A stretch of 64,000 bases of DNA. It comes from Owenweeksia sp964619125 (GTDB taxonomy: Bacteria > Bacteroidota > Bacteroidia > Flavobacteriales > Schleiferiaceae). The stretch covers positions 8,989 through 72,988 of the forward strand of contig CAZUCA010000008.1 in the NCBI GenBank assembly GCA_964619125.1. The letters run 5' to 3'. The notes below the pieces were generated by a model that saw nothing but the letters and a program-made list of their open reading frames with translations, ran no database searches and was not told the DNA's origin. Shown piece after piece: positions 41,409-50,117 of this stretch (positions are counted from its first letter, which is position 1; each line of letters starts with the position of its first letter). The position numbers were made by a program, and so were the translations under genes.

Positions 41409-42839
41409 ATGAACCATACTTCGATCAAGGAACTCTTTGCAAACGCCCCCATTGGTAGCGCCGCTATCGTAAAAGGCTGGGTACGTACATTTCGCAGCAA
41501 CCGCTTTATTGCCCTTAGTGATGGCAGCACTATCAAAACCCTGCAGGTGGTGGTAAACTTTGAAGATCTCGATCCCGAAGTATTGAAGAAGATCACCACC
41601 GGCGCGGCCATTCAGGCCACCGGCGATATAGTAAAATCAATGGGGCAGGGGCAGGAACTTGAAATGCAGGCCACCGATGTAGTGGTGCTGGGGGCCAGTC
41701 CGGCCGAAGAGTACCCCCTCCAGCCCAAAAAGCACAGCCTTGAATTTTTGCGGGAAAAGGCGCACCTGCGTCCCCGCACCAACACCTTTGGCGCCATCCT
41801 GCGCATCCGTCACGCCCTCAGCTTTGCCATCCACCAATATTTTAATGACCGCGGCTTCTTTTATATGCACACCCCGGTAATTACAGGCAGCGACGCCGAG
41901 GGTGCGGGAGAGATGTTTAATGTGTCTACCCTCGACAAAAAGAATATTCCCCTCACCGAAGAGGGTGAGGTAGACTACAGCCGGGATTTCTTCGGCAAGC
42001 AATCGAACCTCACGGTATCAGGACAATTAGAGGCTGAGCTCGGAGCCCTGGCCCTGAGTAAAGTATATACTTTCGGGCCTACTTTCAGGGCCGAAAACAG
42101 TAATACCACCCGTCACCTGGCTGAATTCTGGATGATTGAGCCCGAAGTGGCCTTTGCTGATCTGAACGACAATATGGATCTGGCGGAAGATTTTCTGCAA
42201 AAAGTGATGCACTACGTTTTAACACGTTGTGCCGACGACCTGGAATTTTTAGAGAAGCGCCTCTTGGACGAGGAAAAGTCCAAACCCCAAAACCAGCGCA
42301 GCGATATGACCCTGCGTGAAAAACTGAGCTTTGTAGCCGATAACAATTTCCGCCGCGTAAGCTACACCGAGGCCATCGATATTTTGCGCAACTCCAAGCC
42401 CAATAAGAAAAAGAAGTTTGACTACATCATTGAAGAGTGGGGTGCTGACCTGCAGTCGGAGCATGAAAAATTCCTGGTAAAACACTTTGGCAGTCCGGTC
42501 ATCCTCTTCGATTACCCGGCTGACATTAAGGCCTTTTATATGCGTCAGAATGATGACGGCAAAACCGTGCGCGCCATGGATATTCTCTTCCCCGGTATTG
42601 GTGAAATAGTGGGTGGTTCTCAAAGGGAGGAACGCTACGAAGTGCTTAAACAAAAGGTAGCCGATTTTGGTATTGATGAGAAGGAAATTTGGTGGTACCT
42701 TGAAACCCGGAAATTTGGCACTTGTGTACACAGTGGCTTCGGTTTGGGTTTTGAGCGCCTGGTACAATTTGTAACCGGAATGGGTAATATCAGAGATGTA
42801 ATCCCCTTCCCCCGCACACCCGGTAACGCCGAATTTTAA
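41409..42839 (+). CDS. asnS: Asparaginyl-tRNA synthetase
   Basis: 476 residues from ATG 41409 (MNHTSIKELFANAPIGSAAI); the frame is open 12 codons further but without an ATG. The N-terminal OB fold includes GWVRTFRSNRFIALSDGS. Class II core: motif 2 GPTFRAENSNTTRHLAEFWM, EPEVAF, and motif 3 GFGLGFERLVQFVTGMGNIR. The AsnRS-specific ending RDVIPFPRTPGNAEF is complete. It charges tRNA(Asn), so the organism does not need the amidotransferase for Asn. Divergent from the efflux operon. Confidence 0.96.
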   Translation: MNHTSIKELFANAPIGSAAIVKGWVRTFRSNRFIALSDGSTIKTLQVVVNFEDLDPEVLKKITTGAAIQATGDIVKSMGQGQELEMQATDVVVLGASPAEEYPLQPKKHSLEFLREKAHLRPRTNTFGAILRIRHALSFAIHQYFNDRGFFYMHTPVITGSDAEGAGEMFNVSTLDKKNIPLTEEGEVDYSRDFFGKQSNLTVSGQLEAELGALALSKVYTFGPTFRAENSNTTRHLAEFWMIEPEVAFADLNDNMDLAEDFLQKVMHYVLTRCADDLEFLEKRLLDEEKSKPQNQRSDMTLREKLSFVADNNFRRVSYTEAIDILRNSKPNKKKKFDYIIEEWGADLQSEHEKFLVKHFGSPVILFDYPADIKAFYMRQNDDGKTVRAMDILFPGIGEIVGGSQREERYEVLKQKVADFGIDEKEIWWYLETRKFGTCVHSGFGLGFERLVQFVTGMGNIRDVIPFPRTPGNAEF

Positions 42840-42968
42840 AGCAGCTTCCCCACTCGAAATCAGCGTACTACACCGAGGTGTAAATTTTCGGCAAAATTTT
42901 TGATAGAGGCCCGCATTTTCGTTAAGTTTGGAGACTGTAATTTATAAACCCTTTTCCAACTTATCCTC

Positions 42969-44423
42969 ATGCTGAAACAGCAGCTTAACCAAAAGCTCCT
43001 TCAAAAACTTTCTCCTCAGCAGATTCAGCTGATGAAACTGATCCAGTTGCCCACCCTGGCCCTGGAGCAGAAGATTAAGGAAGAATTGGAGGCCAATCCG
43101 GCGCTGGAAGAATCGGTGAGTGAAGAGGACTACGAAGAAGAGGACTATAAAGAGGACTTCGAGGAAGACGACCGCAATGAAATTGAGGCGGAAGACATCA
43201 ACGTGGATGAATACCTCAGCGACGACGAAGTACCTGATTATCGCTTACGGGCCAACAACTACTCGGCTGACGACGATGATACCCAGGTGCCCATTACCGG
43301 CGGCACCACCTTTCACGAATATCTGATGGAGCAGGTGCGCGTGGGGCAGCTCAATGAGGAGCGAAGCCTTATCGCCGAATACCTGGTAGGCAACATCGAC
43401 GATGATGGCTATATCCGCCGCGATCTTTCCGCCATTGTGGATGACCTGGCCTTTACCCAGAATATTTTTGTGGAAATTGAAGAACTCGAAAAAGTACTTC
43501 GCTTTATCCAACAGCTGGACCCCCCCGGAGTAGGAGCCCGCGACTTGCGGGAGTGTTTGGTGCTGCAGCTTGAACGGAAGGAAAACACTGCCGCTGTGCG
43601 CCTGGCCCTCGAAATACTCAATAACTTTTTCGACGAGTTTACTAAAAAGCACTACAGCAAACTGATGGACCGGCTGGAGATTGATGAAGACTACCTCAAG
43701 TCCGCGATAGCTCAGATTAGCCGCCTCAACCCAAAGCCCGGCAACAGCACCAGCAACAGTCAGAAGTCCTTACAAACGGTGATTCCCGATTTCAATATCA
43801 GTATTGTGGAAGGAGAACTGGAGCTTACCCTCAACTCTCGCAATGCGCCCGAGCTGAACGTTAGCCGCGAATACAAGGACATGCTGGAGACCTACAAAAA
43901 CAGCCAGGAAAAAAATAAGAGCCAGAAAGAAGCGGTGATGTTCGTAAAGCAAAAGCTCGATGGCGCCAAGTGGTTTATCGACGCCATCAGGCAGCGCCAG
44001 CAAACGCTGATGCTTACCATGTCATCGATCATGAATTTTCAGAAGGAGTACTTTCTGAGTGGCGACCAGCGCAAATTACGGCCAATGATCCTCAAGGATA
44101 TTGCCGATGAAATAGGAATGGACATTTCCACTGTGTCACGGGTGGCCAGCAATAAATACGTGCAAACTCCCTATGGCACTTTCCTTATTAAGGAATTCTT
44201 TAGTGAAAGCATGCAAAATGCAGCCGGTGAAGATGTTTCCACCAAGGAAATCAAAAAGATACTGGAAGACTCAATTGGCGAGGAGGACAAGCGCAAGCCG
44301 CTGACCGACGAAAGGCTGGCAAAGCTGCTCAAGGAAAAAGGTTACCCTATTGCCCGTCGTACGGTAGCTAAATACCGCGAACAACTTAATATCCCCGTAG
44401 CGCGCCTGCGCAAACAACTCTAA
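42969..44423 (+). CDS. rpoN: RNA polymerase sigma-54 factor
   Basis: 484 residues. Region I is Gln/Leu-rich (QQLNQKLLQKLSPQQIQLMK). An acidic region II spans about 48-90 (EEDYEEEDYKEDFEEDDRNE). The core-binding region III includes LVGNIDDDGYIRRDLSAIVD and RFIQQLDPPGVGARDLRECL. The DNA-binding part has a helix-turn-helix (DIADEIGMDISTVSRVASNK) and the diagnostic RpoN box ARRTVAKYREQL near 462-473. It recognises -24/-12 promoters and needs AAA+ activators, none of which is encoded here. Followed after 4 bp by a PAP2-like gene. Confidence 0.96.
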   Translation: MLKQQLNQKLLQKLSPQQIQLMKLIQLPTLALEQKIKEELEANPALEESVSEEDYEEEDYKEDFEEDDRNEIEAEDINVDEYLSDDEVPDYRLRANNYSADDDDTQVPITGGTTFHEYLMEQVRVGQLNEERSLIAEYLVGNIDDDGYIRRDLSAIVDDLAFTQNIFVEIEELEKVLRFIQQLDPPGVGARDLRECLVLQLERKENTAAVRLALEILNNFFDEFTKKHYSKLMDRLEIDEDYLKSAIAQISRLNPKPGNSTSNSQKSLQTVIPDFNISIVEGELELTLNSRNAPELNVSREYKDMLETYKNSQEKNKSQKEAVMFVKQKLDGAKWFIDAIRQRQQTLMLTMSSIMNFQKEYFLSGDQRKLRPMILKDIADEIGMDISTVSRVASNKYVQTPYGTFLIKEFFSESMQNAAGEDVSTKEIKKILEDSIGEEDKRKPLTDERLAKLLKEKGYPIARRTVAKYREQLNIPVARLRKQL

Positions 44424-44427
44424 GACG

Positions 44428-45030
44428 GTGAACCGCAGTATTGCCCAAACCCTATCCTACCTGCTTCATCCTGCCGTATACCCTATACTCGGTACGATAC
44501 TCATCCTGCAGTTTACGCCCTACTACGTGCCCTTTCGGCTAATGCTTTGGACCTTGCTGCTGGTATTTATCGGCACCTATATTATCCCGGTACTGGTCAC
44601 CCTGCTGATGTATCGCCTCAAAATGATCAGCAGTATTGAAATGAAGCAGGCCCGCGATCGCCGCTTTCCCTACCTGGTGGGTGCCTTGTCCTATTATTTT
44701 GTGTCGGAAGTGATAAAAGGGCTCAATATTCCGCGCGAAACCCATTTGTTCCTCCTGGCCAGCACGGCGGTTATTCTGTTACACCTGTTGTTGTTGCGGC
44801 GCTTCAAGCCGAGTGCTCATATGGCTGGTATCGGCGGCTTCCTGGGTTTGCTCTTTGCCCTGGCGTTACATTACCGCCTCAACCTTATTCCCCTCTTAGC
44901 CCTGGCTATTATTTTAGCCGGCCTGCTCGCTTCAGCCAGGCTTTTCTTAAAAGCCCATAACAACTTCGAAGTGGTGTTTGGCTTTTTCAGTGGCCTGGGC
45001 CTGGTCTTTCTGATTCTCTATTTTTTCTAG
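44428..45030 (+). CDS. PAP2-like integral membrane protein
   Basis: 200 residues from GTG 44428, 4 bp after rpoN, so cotranscribed. About six membrane helices (HPAVYPILGTILILQF, LLVFIGTYIIPVLVTLLMY, LGLLFALALHYRLNLIPLLA). Diverged phosphatidate-phosphatase-2 signatures can be seen: KQARDRRFP for KX6RP, PSAHMAG for PSGH, and ARLFLKAHNNFE for SRX5HX3D with Glu replacing Asp. The last change and the Ala in PSAH leave catalytic activity uncertain. Its stop shares a CTAG tetranucleotide with the convergent barrel gene. Confidence 0.75.
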   Translation: MNRSIAQTLSYLLHPAVYPILGTILILQFTPYYVPFRLMLWTLLLVFIGTYIIPVLVTLLMYRLKMISSIEMKQARDRRFPYLVGALSYYFVSEVIKGLNIPRETHLFLLASTAVILLHLLLLRRFKPSAHMAGIGGFLGLLFALALHYRLNLIPLLALAIILAGLLASARLFLKAHNNFEVVFGFFSGLGLVFLILYFF

Positions 45031-45713
45031 AAACCCAGCGAGAGGCCCACTGCCAGCGAGTTGATGCCGTTCACATCAAGCCCGTTTACCGCATCGTCGT
45101 GATCGTAATCGAAAATATCAAGCAAACCATAATAGCCATATAGGCTTACCAGGCCATAACCGATGCGGGTGTAAACCCCGGCACGCCAGCGATTGAGCTC
45201 ATCGGGATGATAGTGCCGACGGGTGATATTATCATTTTCCAGCTTGTGGTAGGCGTTGAAACGGATACCGCCGCGGGCCCCTACATACCAGCGGAAAAAA
45301 TTCCCCTCTTCATTGGGCCGGCTGCGAAAGCGAAGCTCCACCGGAATTTCAAAATACTGGATAGTCAGTTTATTTTCTTCGTAATCAATACTCTCGTCAA
45401 TTGCGGTGAAACGGGAGTGCCCGGTGGCCTCGTCAATCTCAATCCGCAAATTACTTTGGTAATTGTTACTGGTATAGGCCAAACCATAGCCAAGGCTGAA
45501 GTTGCTGCTGCCAAAAAGCTGATCGCGCATAAAGCTCAGGCTATGTCCATTGGGCCATCCCTTCATATTAACATCCTCAGGCGCATTTTGATACTTCAGG
45601 TAGGTGAGATCGTAAAAAAACCAATCCTGCTCCTTGGGGATGTACTGCCGCTGAGCTAAAGTGGCACTGGTGATACCCATCAACAGAATGGCAATTAGGC
45701 TAAACTTTTTCAT
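45027..45713 (-). CDS. Outer-membrane beta-barrel protein
   Basis: 228 residues. Signal peptide MKKFSLIAILLMGITSATLA cleaved before QRQYIPKEQ. The rest alternates polar and aromatic residues (FSLGYGLAYTSNNYQSNLRI, KLTIQYFEIPVELRFRS, RWYVGARGGIRFNAYHKL, SLYGYYGLLDIF) and ends in SLAVGLSLGF with a terminal Phe. That is the pattern of the PorT-type outer-membrane barrel family (PF13568-like). It is not clearly the secretion component PorT itself; I call it only by fold. Converges on and overlaps the PAP2-like gene by 4 bp. Confidence 0.8.
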   Translation of the reverse strand: MKKFSLIAILLMGITSATLAQRQYIPKEQDWFFYDLTYLKYQNAPEDVNMKGWPNGHSLSFMRDQLFGSSNFSLGYGLAYTSNNYQSNLRIEIDEATGHSRFTAIDESIDYEENKLTIQYFEIPVELRFRSRPNEEGNFFRWYVGARGGIRFNAYHKLENDNITRRHYHPDELNRWRAGVYTRIGYGLVSLYGYYGLLDIFDYDHDDAVNGLDVNGINSLAVGLSLGF

Positions 45714-45795
45714 GTGCTGTTTTTTGATAAGATGAAGATAACGATAGCAATCTCAAGAGAGTTTACACCTGAGCCTAATCAAAGCCTGCGAATGT

Positions 45796-45803
45796 TACCT
45801 TTG
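45796..45803 (+). promoter_or_regulatory. -7 promoter box of lysS (TACCTTTG)
   Basis: Exact TAnnTTTG match, 20 nt before the lysS ATG at 45824. No clear -33 TTG. Confidence 0.55.
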
Positions 45804-45823
45804 CAAAAATTTTTTTGAGGCAA

Positions 45824-47551
45824 ATGAGCTTACAACTTTCAGAACAAGAGCAACAAAGAAGAGAGTCACTGCAAAAATTACGTGATGCCGGTATTGATCC
45901 TTACCCGGCCGAAGAATATAAATGGAGCCACAGTGCTGCCGATATTCTGGAGCGCTATGAGCAAGACCCCGAAAACCAGGAGTTTGCGGAAGTGGCCCTG
46001 GCCGGAAGGATAATGATCAAACGCATCATGGGTAAGGCTTCCTTTGCCGAAATTAAGGATCATAGTGGCCGCATTCAGGTATATCTCAACCGTGATGTGC
46101 TATGCCCTGGCGAAGACAAGAGCCTTTATAATGATGTATTTAAAAAGCATATTGACATCGGTGATTTTATCGGCGTAAAGGGTAAAGTCTTTAAAACCCG
46201 TATGGGCGAAATCACCCTGGAGGTAGAAGAACTAAAAGTGCTGAGCAAATCCCTGCGCCCCCTGCCGGTGGTGCGCAAGGACGAGGATGGCAAAGTTTAC
46301 GATGCTTTCACCGATCCTGAACAGCGCTACCGCATGCGTTACCTCGACCTGATTGTAAATGATGAGGTGAAGGAGACCTTTGTAACCCGCACCAAAATCA
46401 TGAATGCCATGCGCAACTTCTTCAATGAGCGCAATTATATGGAGGTGGAAACCCCCATTCTCCAGGCCATTCCGGGTGGAGCTGCTGCCCGTCCCTTTAT
46501 CACCCACCACAACGCACTCAATATTCCACTTTACCTGCGCATTGCCAATGAGCTCTATCTGAAGCGACTCATTGTAGGTGGTTTTGAAGGCGTGTACGAA
46601 TTTGCCAAAGACTTCCGTAACGAAGGTATGGACCGCACCCATAACCCCGAGTTTACGGTAATGGAAATCTACGTGGCCTATAAGGACTATTTCTGGATGA
46701 TGGAGTTTACCGAGCAAATGATCGAAACCGTGGTAAAAGCCGTCAATAATGGGGCAACCAAAATGCAGGTTGGCGATACTGAGATCGACTTTAAGGCTCC
46801 CTTTAAGCGGGTTAGCATGATTGGGGCCATCGAAGAGCACACCGGTATCGACATCTCCGGCATGGCTGAAAAGGAGCTGCGGGAAGTGTGCAAAAAGCTC
46901 AATGTGGAGGTGGATGACACCATGGGCAAAGGCAAACTCATTGATGAAATCTTCGGCGAGAAGTGTGAGGGTAATTACATTCAGCCCACCTTTATTACTG
47001 ACTACCCGGTAGAAATGTCGCCGCTTTGTAAAAAACACCGCGAAAATCCGGAGCTCACCGAGCGCTTCGAGCTGATGATCAACGGTAAGGAAATTGCCAA
47101 CGCCTACTCTGAGCTCAATGACCCTATCGATCAACGTGCCCGCTTTGAGGAGCAGCTGGAGCTGTCAAAAAAAGGCGACGACGAGGCCATGTTTATTGAC
47201 CAGGATTTTCTGCGCGCCCTCGAATTCGGCATGCCTCCCACCAGCGGGATGGGTATCGGTATTGACCGTCTTACTATGCTGCTTACCAACCAGCGCTCTA
47301 TTCAGGAGGTACTGTTCTTCCCTCAGATGCGCCCCGAAAAGAAAGCCGAGGTTCCCACCAAAGAGTCTTTTGAAAAAGCGGGGGTACCCACAGCCTGGAG
47401 CGAGCATGTGCTGGAGGTATATGGTTCGGTTAAAAAGCTGAAGGAAGCCAAGGCCACTCAGGTTCACCAAAAGATGAACGGCTACCGCAAAAAGAATAAA
47501 CTCGACATCCCCGCCCTTCAACTTGATGAAGTGGAAGGCTGGCTGGCTTAA
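45824..47551 (+). CDS. lysS: Lysyl-tRNA synthetase, class II
   Basis: 575 residues from ATG 45824 (MSLQLSEQEQQRRESLQKLR). The anticodon OB fold contains LAGRIMIKRIMGKASFAEIK. The class II core has RYRMRYLDLIVNDE, motif 2 DFRNEGMDRTHNPEFTVMEI and motif 3 MPPTSGMGIGIDRLTMLLTN. Beyond the usual end (VLFFPQMRPE) there is a C-terminal extension of about 70 residues (AWSEHVLEVYGSVKKLKEAK to VEGWLA), typical of Bacteroidota LysRS. It charges tRNA(Lys). A terminator follows directly. Confidence 0.96.
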   Translation: MSLQLSEQEQQRRESLQKLRDAGIDPYPAEEYKWSHSAADILERYEQDPENQEFAEVALAGRIMIKRIMGKASFAEIKDHSGRIQVYLNRDVLCPGEDKSLYNDVFKKHIDIGDFIGVKGKVFKTRMGEITLEVEELKVLSKSLRPLPVVRKDEDGKVYDAFTDPEQRYRMRYLDLIVNDEVKETFVTRTKIMNAMRNFFNERNYMEVETPILQAIPGGAAARPFITHHNALNIPLYLRIANELYLKRLIVGGFEGVYEFAKDFRNEGMDRTHNPEFTVMEIYVAYKDYFWMMEFTEQMIETVVKAVNNGATKMQVGDTEIDFKAPFKRVSMIGAIEEHTGIDISGMAEKELREVCKKLNVEVDDTMGKGKLIDEIFGEKCEGNYIQPTFITDYPVEMSPLCKKHRENPELTERFELMINGKEIANAYSELNDPIDQRARFEEQLELSKKGDDEAMFIDQDFLRALEFGMPPTSGMGIGIDRLTMLLTNQRSIQEVLFFPQMRPEKKAEVPTKESFEKAGVPTAWSEHVLEVYGSVKKLKEAKATQVHQKMNGYRKKNKLDIPALQLDEVEGWLA

Positions 47552-47574
47552 CCCTTTGGTCATAAATCATAACA

Positions 47575-47604
47575 GGGGCTCCTTATCGGGAGCCTCTTTT
47601 TTTT
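47575..47604 (+). terminator. Terminator after lysS
   Basis: Stem GGGGCTCC (47575-47582) / GGGAGCCTC (47588-47596), TTATC loop, then eight T (47597-47604). Located 24 bp after the lysS stop. Confidence 0.88.
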
Positions 47605-47619
47605 AAACTGCTTTGATGA

Positions 47620-47807
47620 TTAGACGTTACGCTGGTGCTGTTTGACCTTTTCAAAGGCAGCGGTGAACCGGCGGCCATTAGCGGTCTCCCGATCAACAAT
47701 CTCAAAATAAAACCACCAGTGCTTTCCCCCTTATCAAACCTGCCCTTGGGAATTGTGACAAGCCGGCGTTTAGCACTCAGTTCTCTTTGGCCGGGTACTG
47801 CTTCATC
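47620..47807 (-). pseudogene. Probable frameshifted small gene remnant, unknown family
   Basis: On the minus strand 47807-47730 translates to DEAVPGQRELSAKRRLVTIP then KGRFDKG. After a G5 run (C5 at 47726-47730 on the plus strand) a one-base shift is needed to continue as KHWWFYFEIVDRETANGRRF and then TAAFEKVKQHQRNV, ending at TAA 47620-47622. Both pieces look like ordinary protein and join smoothly with one added G. No start codon is obvious: a nearby ATG (47806) is in another frame. It may be a decayed gene, a sequencing error in the homopolymer, or chance. No family recognised. Confidence 0.35.
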
Positions 47808-47846
47808 TTATTGGGTACTGCGGCCCCTCCTTTTTGACGGTAATTC

Positions 47847-47854
47847 TACTTTTG
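47847..47854 (+). promoter_or_regulatory. -7 promoter box of mutS2 (TACTTTTG)
   Basis: Exact TAnnTTTG match ending 4 nt before the ATG at 47859, which predicts a leaderless mutS2 transcript. No TTG at 19 nt. Confidence 0.5.
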
Positions 47855-47858
47855 TGTT

Positions 47859-50084
47859 ATGAAATTGTACCCGCCTGATATAGATAAGTCACTGGATTTT
47901 GATTTCCTGAAGAAAACGCTGGCGGAGCACTGTTCCACGGCGCTGGCCAGGCAGAAGGTTTTTGCCCTTCGCCCCTCTGCCGATGACAAGCTACTGCGGC
48001 AAAAGCTGCAAACCACCGATGAAGTTTTGCAACGCTATCAGGCCGGGGAGAGCTTTCCCTCCACCCAATTTGAAGAAATTGAGCTCTTTGCCCAGCGCTT
48101 AAAAACCAAGGGCAGCATGCTGGAGGAAGAAAACTTTGCCCTTATACGCTCCACCCTGATCACCTACACCCACCTGTTTGTCTATCTCAAAAAGCAGCGG
48201 GAATTAATGCCGGCAGTATATCAGTTGGTGCAGGAGGTGGAGCCGCTACCGCAACTGGTAAATGCCATCGACAAACGCATTGATGAACGTGGAGAAGTAC
48301 GCAGTAATGCCAGCAAGGCTCTTGGCCAGATCCGTGCCAAGCTGGTAAGCAGCCGCGCTTCAGCGGCGCGCATTTTTGACCGCATGGTGAAAAAATACCG
48401 CGACAAAGGCTACCTGGCCGATTTCGATGAAAGTATCTCTGAGAACCGGCGCGTGCTTGCCATTCAATCGTCCTATAAAGGCCTGGTGCAAGGCATCTTT
48501 CACGGCAGCAGCAGCAAAAACAGCATTGTGTATATAGAGCCCGGCGAAACGGTGGAAATAAACAATGAGCTGGCACAACTACAGGATGACGAGCGCCAGG
48601 AAATACGCCGCATTTTAAGGGAATTAAGTGAAGAACTGAGGCCATCTGCCTCATATCTCATTGCGGTGGAAAAACTACTGGCCGAGCTTGACTTTATTAA
48701 AGCAAAGGCTCTCTTTGCCCGCCACGAAGACTGCTGTTTGCCCTTGATCGCTAACTCGCCACGGCAACTGGAGCTGGTAAATGCCTACAACCCGGTACTG
48801 CGTATCCTCAACCGCGGCAAAGAAAAAGATACCATTCCTCTCCAGCTCCAGCTTCACAGTGAGCAGCGACTGCTGGTTATCAGCGGGCCCAATGCCGGAG
48901 GTAAATCCATTGCCCTTAAAACCCTGGGACTGCTGAACCTGATGCTGCAGTGTGGGCTGTTGGTTCCGGTTGATCCCGGCAGTAAAATGTGCTTTTTCAA
49001 TCAGCTCTTTGCCGATATCGGCGATAATCAGTCAATTGAAAATGAGCTCTCCACCTATAGCTCCAAGCTGCAGAAAATGAAACACTTTTTGGCTGAAGCA
49101 GACCAAAACACCCTTTTACTGATCGACGAATTCGGGTCGGGCTCCGACCCTGACCTGGGTAGTGCCCTGGCCCAGGTGTTTATGGAGAAGTTAAACAGCT
49201 ATGGTATCTATGGCATCTTCACCACCCATTATTCGGCCATTAAGGCACTGGCGGCGCGCCTCGACGGGGTGAGTAACGCCGCCATGCTCTTTGACAAGCG
49301 CAGCCTGCAGCCTGAGTACCTCCTGCAAATTGGTAATCCAGGTAGCTCTTATACTTTTGAAGTTGCCGGAAACAGTGGCATTGCTCCCCATATCATAAAG
49401 GAAGCGCGGGAGAAAACAGCGGAGGCGGTGATAAAAATGGATCAGCTCCTGGTACAACTGCAAGACGATAAGCTGCAGTTGGAAAAAAAACACCGTCGCC
49501 TGAACAAGGATCTCTCACAGCTGAAAAAGCTGGAGCAGGAGCGGGAAAACACCATCGCCCGCCTCGAGGAGAAACTCAGCAAGCAATCGCGGCTCAATGA
49601 AGAGAGCGACCGGCTGATACATTGGGGTCAGCGCTTTCAGAAACTGGTAGAAAGCTGGATGGACCAGCAGAGTCAGAAGGACAAAAAGCAGGTTGTGGCC
49701 CGTTTTATAGGCATGCTCAACCAGCGCAGCAGTGAAGTAGAACAGGAAGAAAAAAAGGAGATCAGCAGCAGCCAGTCCAGGCGCGACAAGCAATTGCTGG
49801 CCCTAAAAGCGGAAGAGCTCAGCGAAGGCGACAAGGTTAAGCTGCTGGACAATGGCATAGAAGGGGTAATTAGTGAAATTAAAAAGGACAAATACCTCAT
49901 CACCCTCGGCAACAATATTACCACCTGGGTGGATCGCGACCGCTTTATCCGGGCTAATGCCCGGCTCAACAGCATCCCTAAAAAGAAGAGACGCAAGAAG
50001 AACTTTAATCCGAAAGAGGGAAAAGCTGCTAAGGAGCCACAGAAGGAGCCTTCGAAGCCGGCAAAGGGCAAGAGTAAAAACTAA
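47859..50084 (+). CDS. mutS2: MutS2-like ATPase lacking the Smr domain
   Basis: 741 residues. The lever/clamp region spans the first half. The MutS ATPase follows: Walker A ISGPNAGGKSIALKTLGLL (~346), DIGDNQSIENELSTYSSKLQ, Walker B LLLIDEFGSGSDPDLGSAL (~423) and FTTHYSAIKALAARLDGVSN. A long coiled coil (LEKKHRRLNKDLSQLKKLEQ) and a KOW/SH3-like stretch (GDKVKLLDNGIEGVISEIKK) come next. Where canonical MutS2 has a C-terminal Smr nuclease (about 80 residues), this one ends in a low-complexity basic tail (KKKRRKKNFNPKEGKAAKEP). MutS2 acts on branched DNA or collided ribosomes; without Smr the cleavage activity is presumably absent or supplied in trans. Confidence 0.9.
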   Translation: MKLYPPDIDKSLDFDFLKKTLAEHCSTALARQKVFALRPSADDKLLRQKLQTTDEVLQRYQAGESFPSTQFEEIELFAQRLKTKGSMLEEENFALIRSTLITYTHLFVYLKKQRELMPAVYQLVQEVEPLPQLVNAIDKRIDERGEVRSNASKALGQIRAKLVSSRASAARIFDRMVKKYRDKGYLADFDESISENRRVLAIQSSYKGLVQGIFHGSSSKNSIVYIEPGETVEINNELAQLQDDERQEIRRILRELSEELRPSASYLIAVEKLLAELDFIKAKALFARHEDCCLPLIANSPRQLELVNAYNPVLRILNRGKEKDTIPLQLQLHSEQRLLVISGPNAGGKSIALKTLGLLNLMLQCGLLVPVDPGSKMCFFNQLFADIGDNQSIENELSTYSSKLQKMKHFLAEADQNTLLLIDEFGSGSDPDLGSALAQVFMEKLNSYGIYGIFTTHYSAIKALAARLDGVSNAAMLFDKRSLQPEYLLQIGNPGSSYTFEVAGNSGIAPHIIKEAREKTAEAVIKMDQLLVQLQDDKLQLEKKHRRLNKDLSQLKKLEQERENTIARLEEKLSKQSRLNEESDRLIHWGQRFQKLVESWMDQQSQKDKKQVVARFIGMLNQRSSEVEQEEKKEISSSQSRRDKQLLALKAEELSEGDKVKLLDNGIEGVISEIKKDKYLITLGNNITTWVDRDRFIRANARLNSIPKKKRRKKNFNPKEGKAAKEPQKEPSKPAKGKSKN

Positions 50085-50089
50085 AACTC

Positions 50090-50097
50090 TATTTTTG
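50090..50097 (+). promoter_or_regulatory. -7 promoter box of DUF819 gene (TATTTTTG)
   Basis: Exact TAnnTTTG match just after the mutS2 stop and 20 nt before ATG 50118, so the membrane-protein gene can be transcribed independently of mutS2. Confidence 0.45.
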
Positions 50098-50117
50098 GCC
50101 GAAATCCTTAAGCCCAT

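Larger units (their letters stand above)
47552..47858. other. Intergenic region between lysS and mutS2
   Basis: 307 bp holding the lysS terminator (47575-47604), a probable frameshifted minus-strand gene remnant (47620-47807) and the mutS2 -7 box (47847-47854). The plus-strand open frame across it (47635-47862) is judged to be the antisense shadow of the remnant. Confidence 0.6.

Noticed and set aside
45027..45713. Assignment of the barrel protein as the type IX secretion component PorT
   Set aside because: Fold and length are compatible, but no specific match could be seen and the neighbourhood does not prove it; kept as a generic outer-membrane barrel.
47635..47862. 75-codon plus-strand frame between lysS and mutS2
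   Set aside because: It runs antisense to the better-looking remnant at 47620-47807 and across the mutS2 promoter box; composition is not protein-like.
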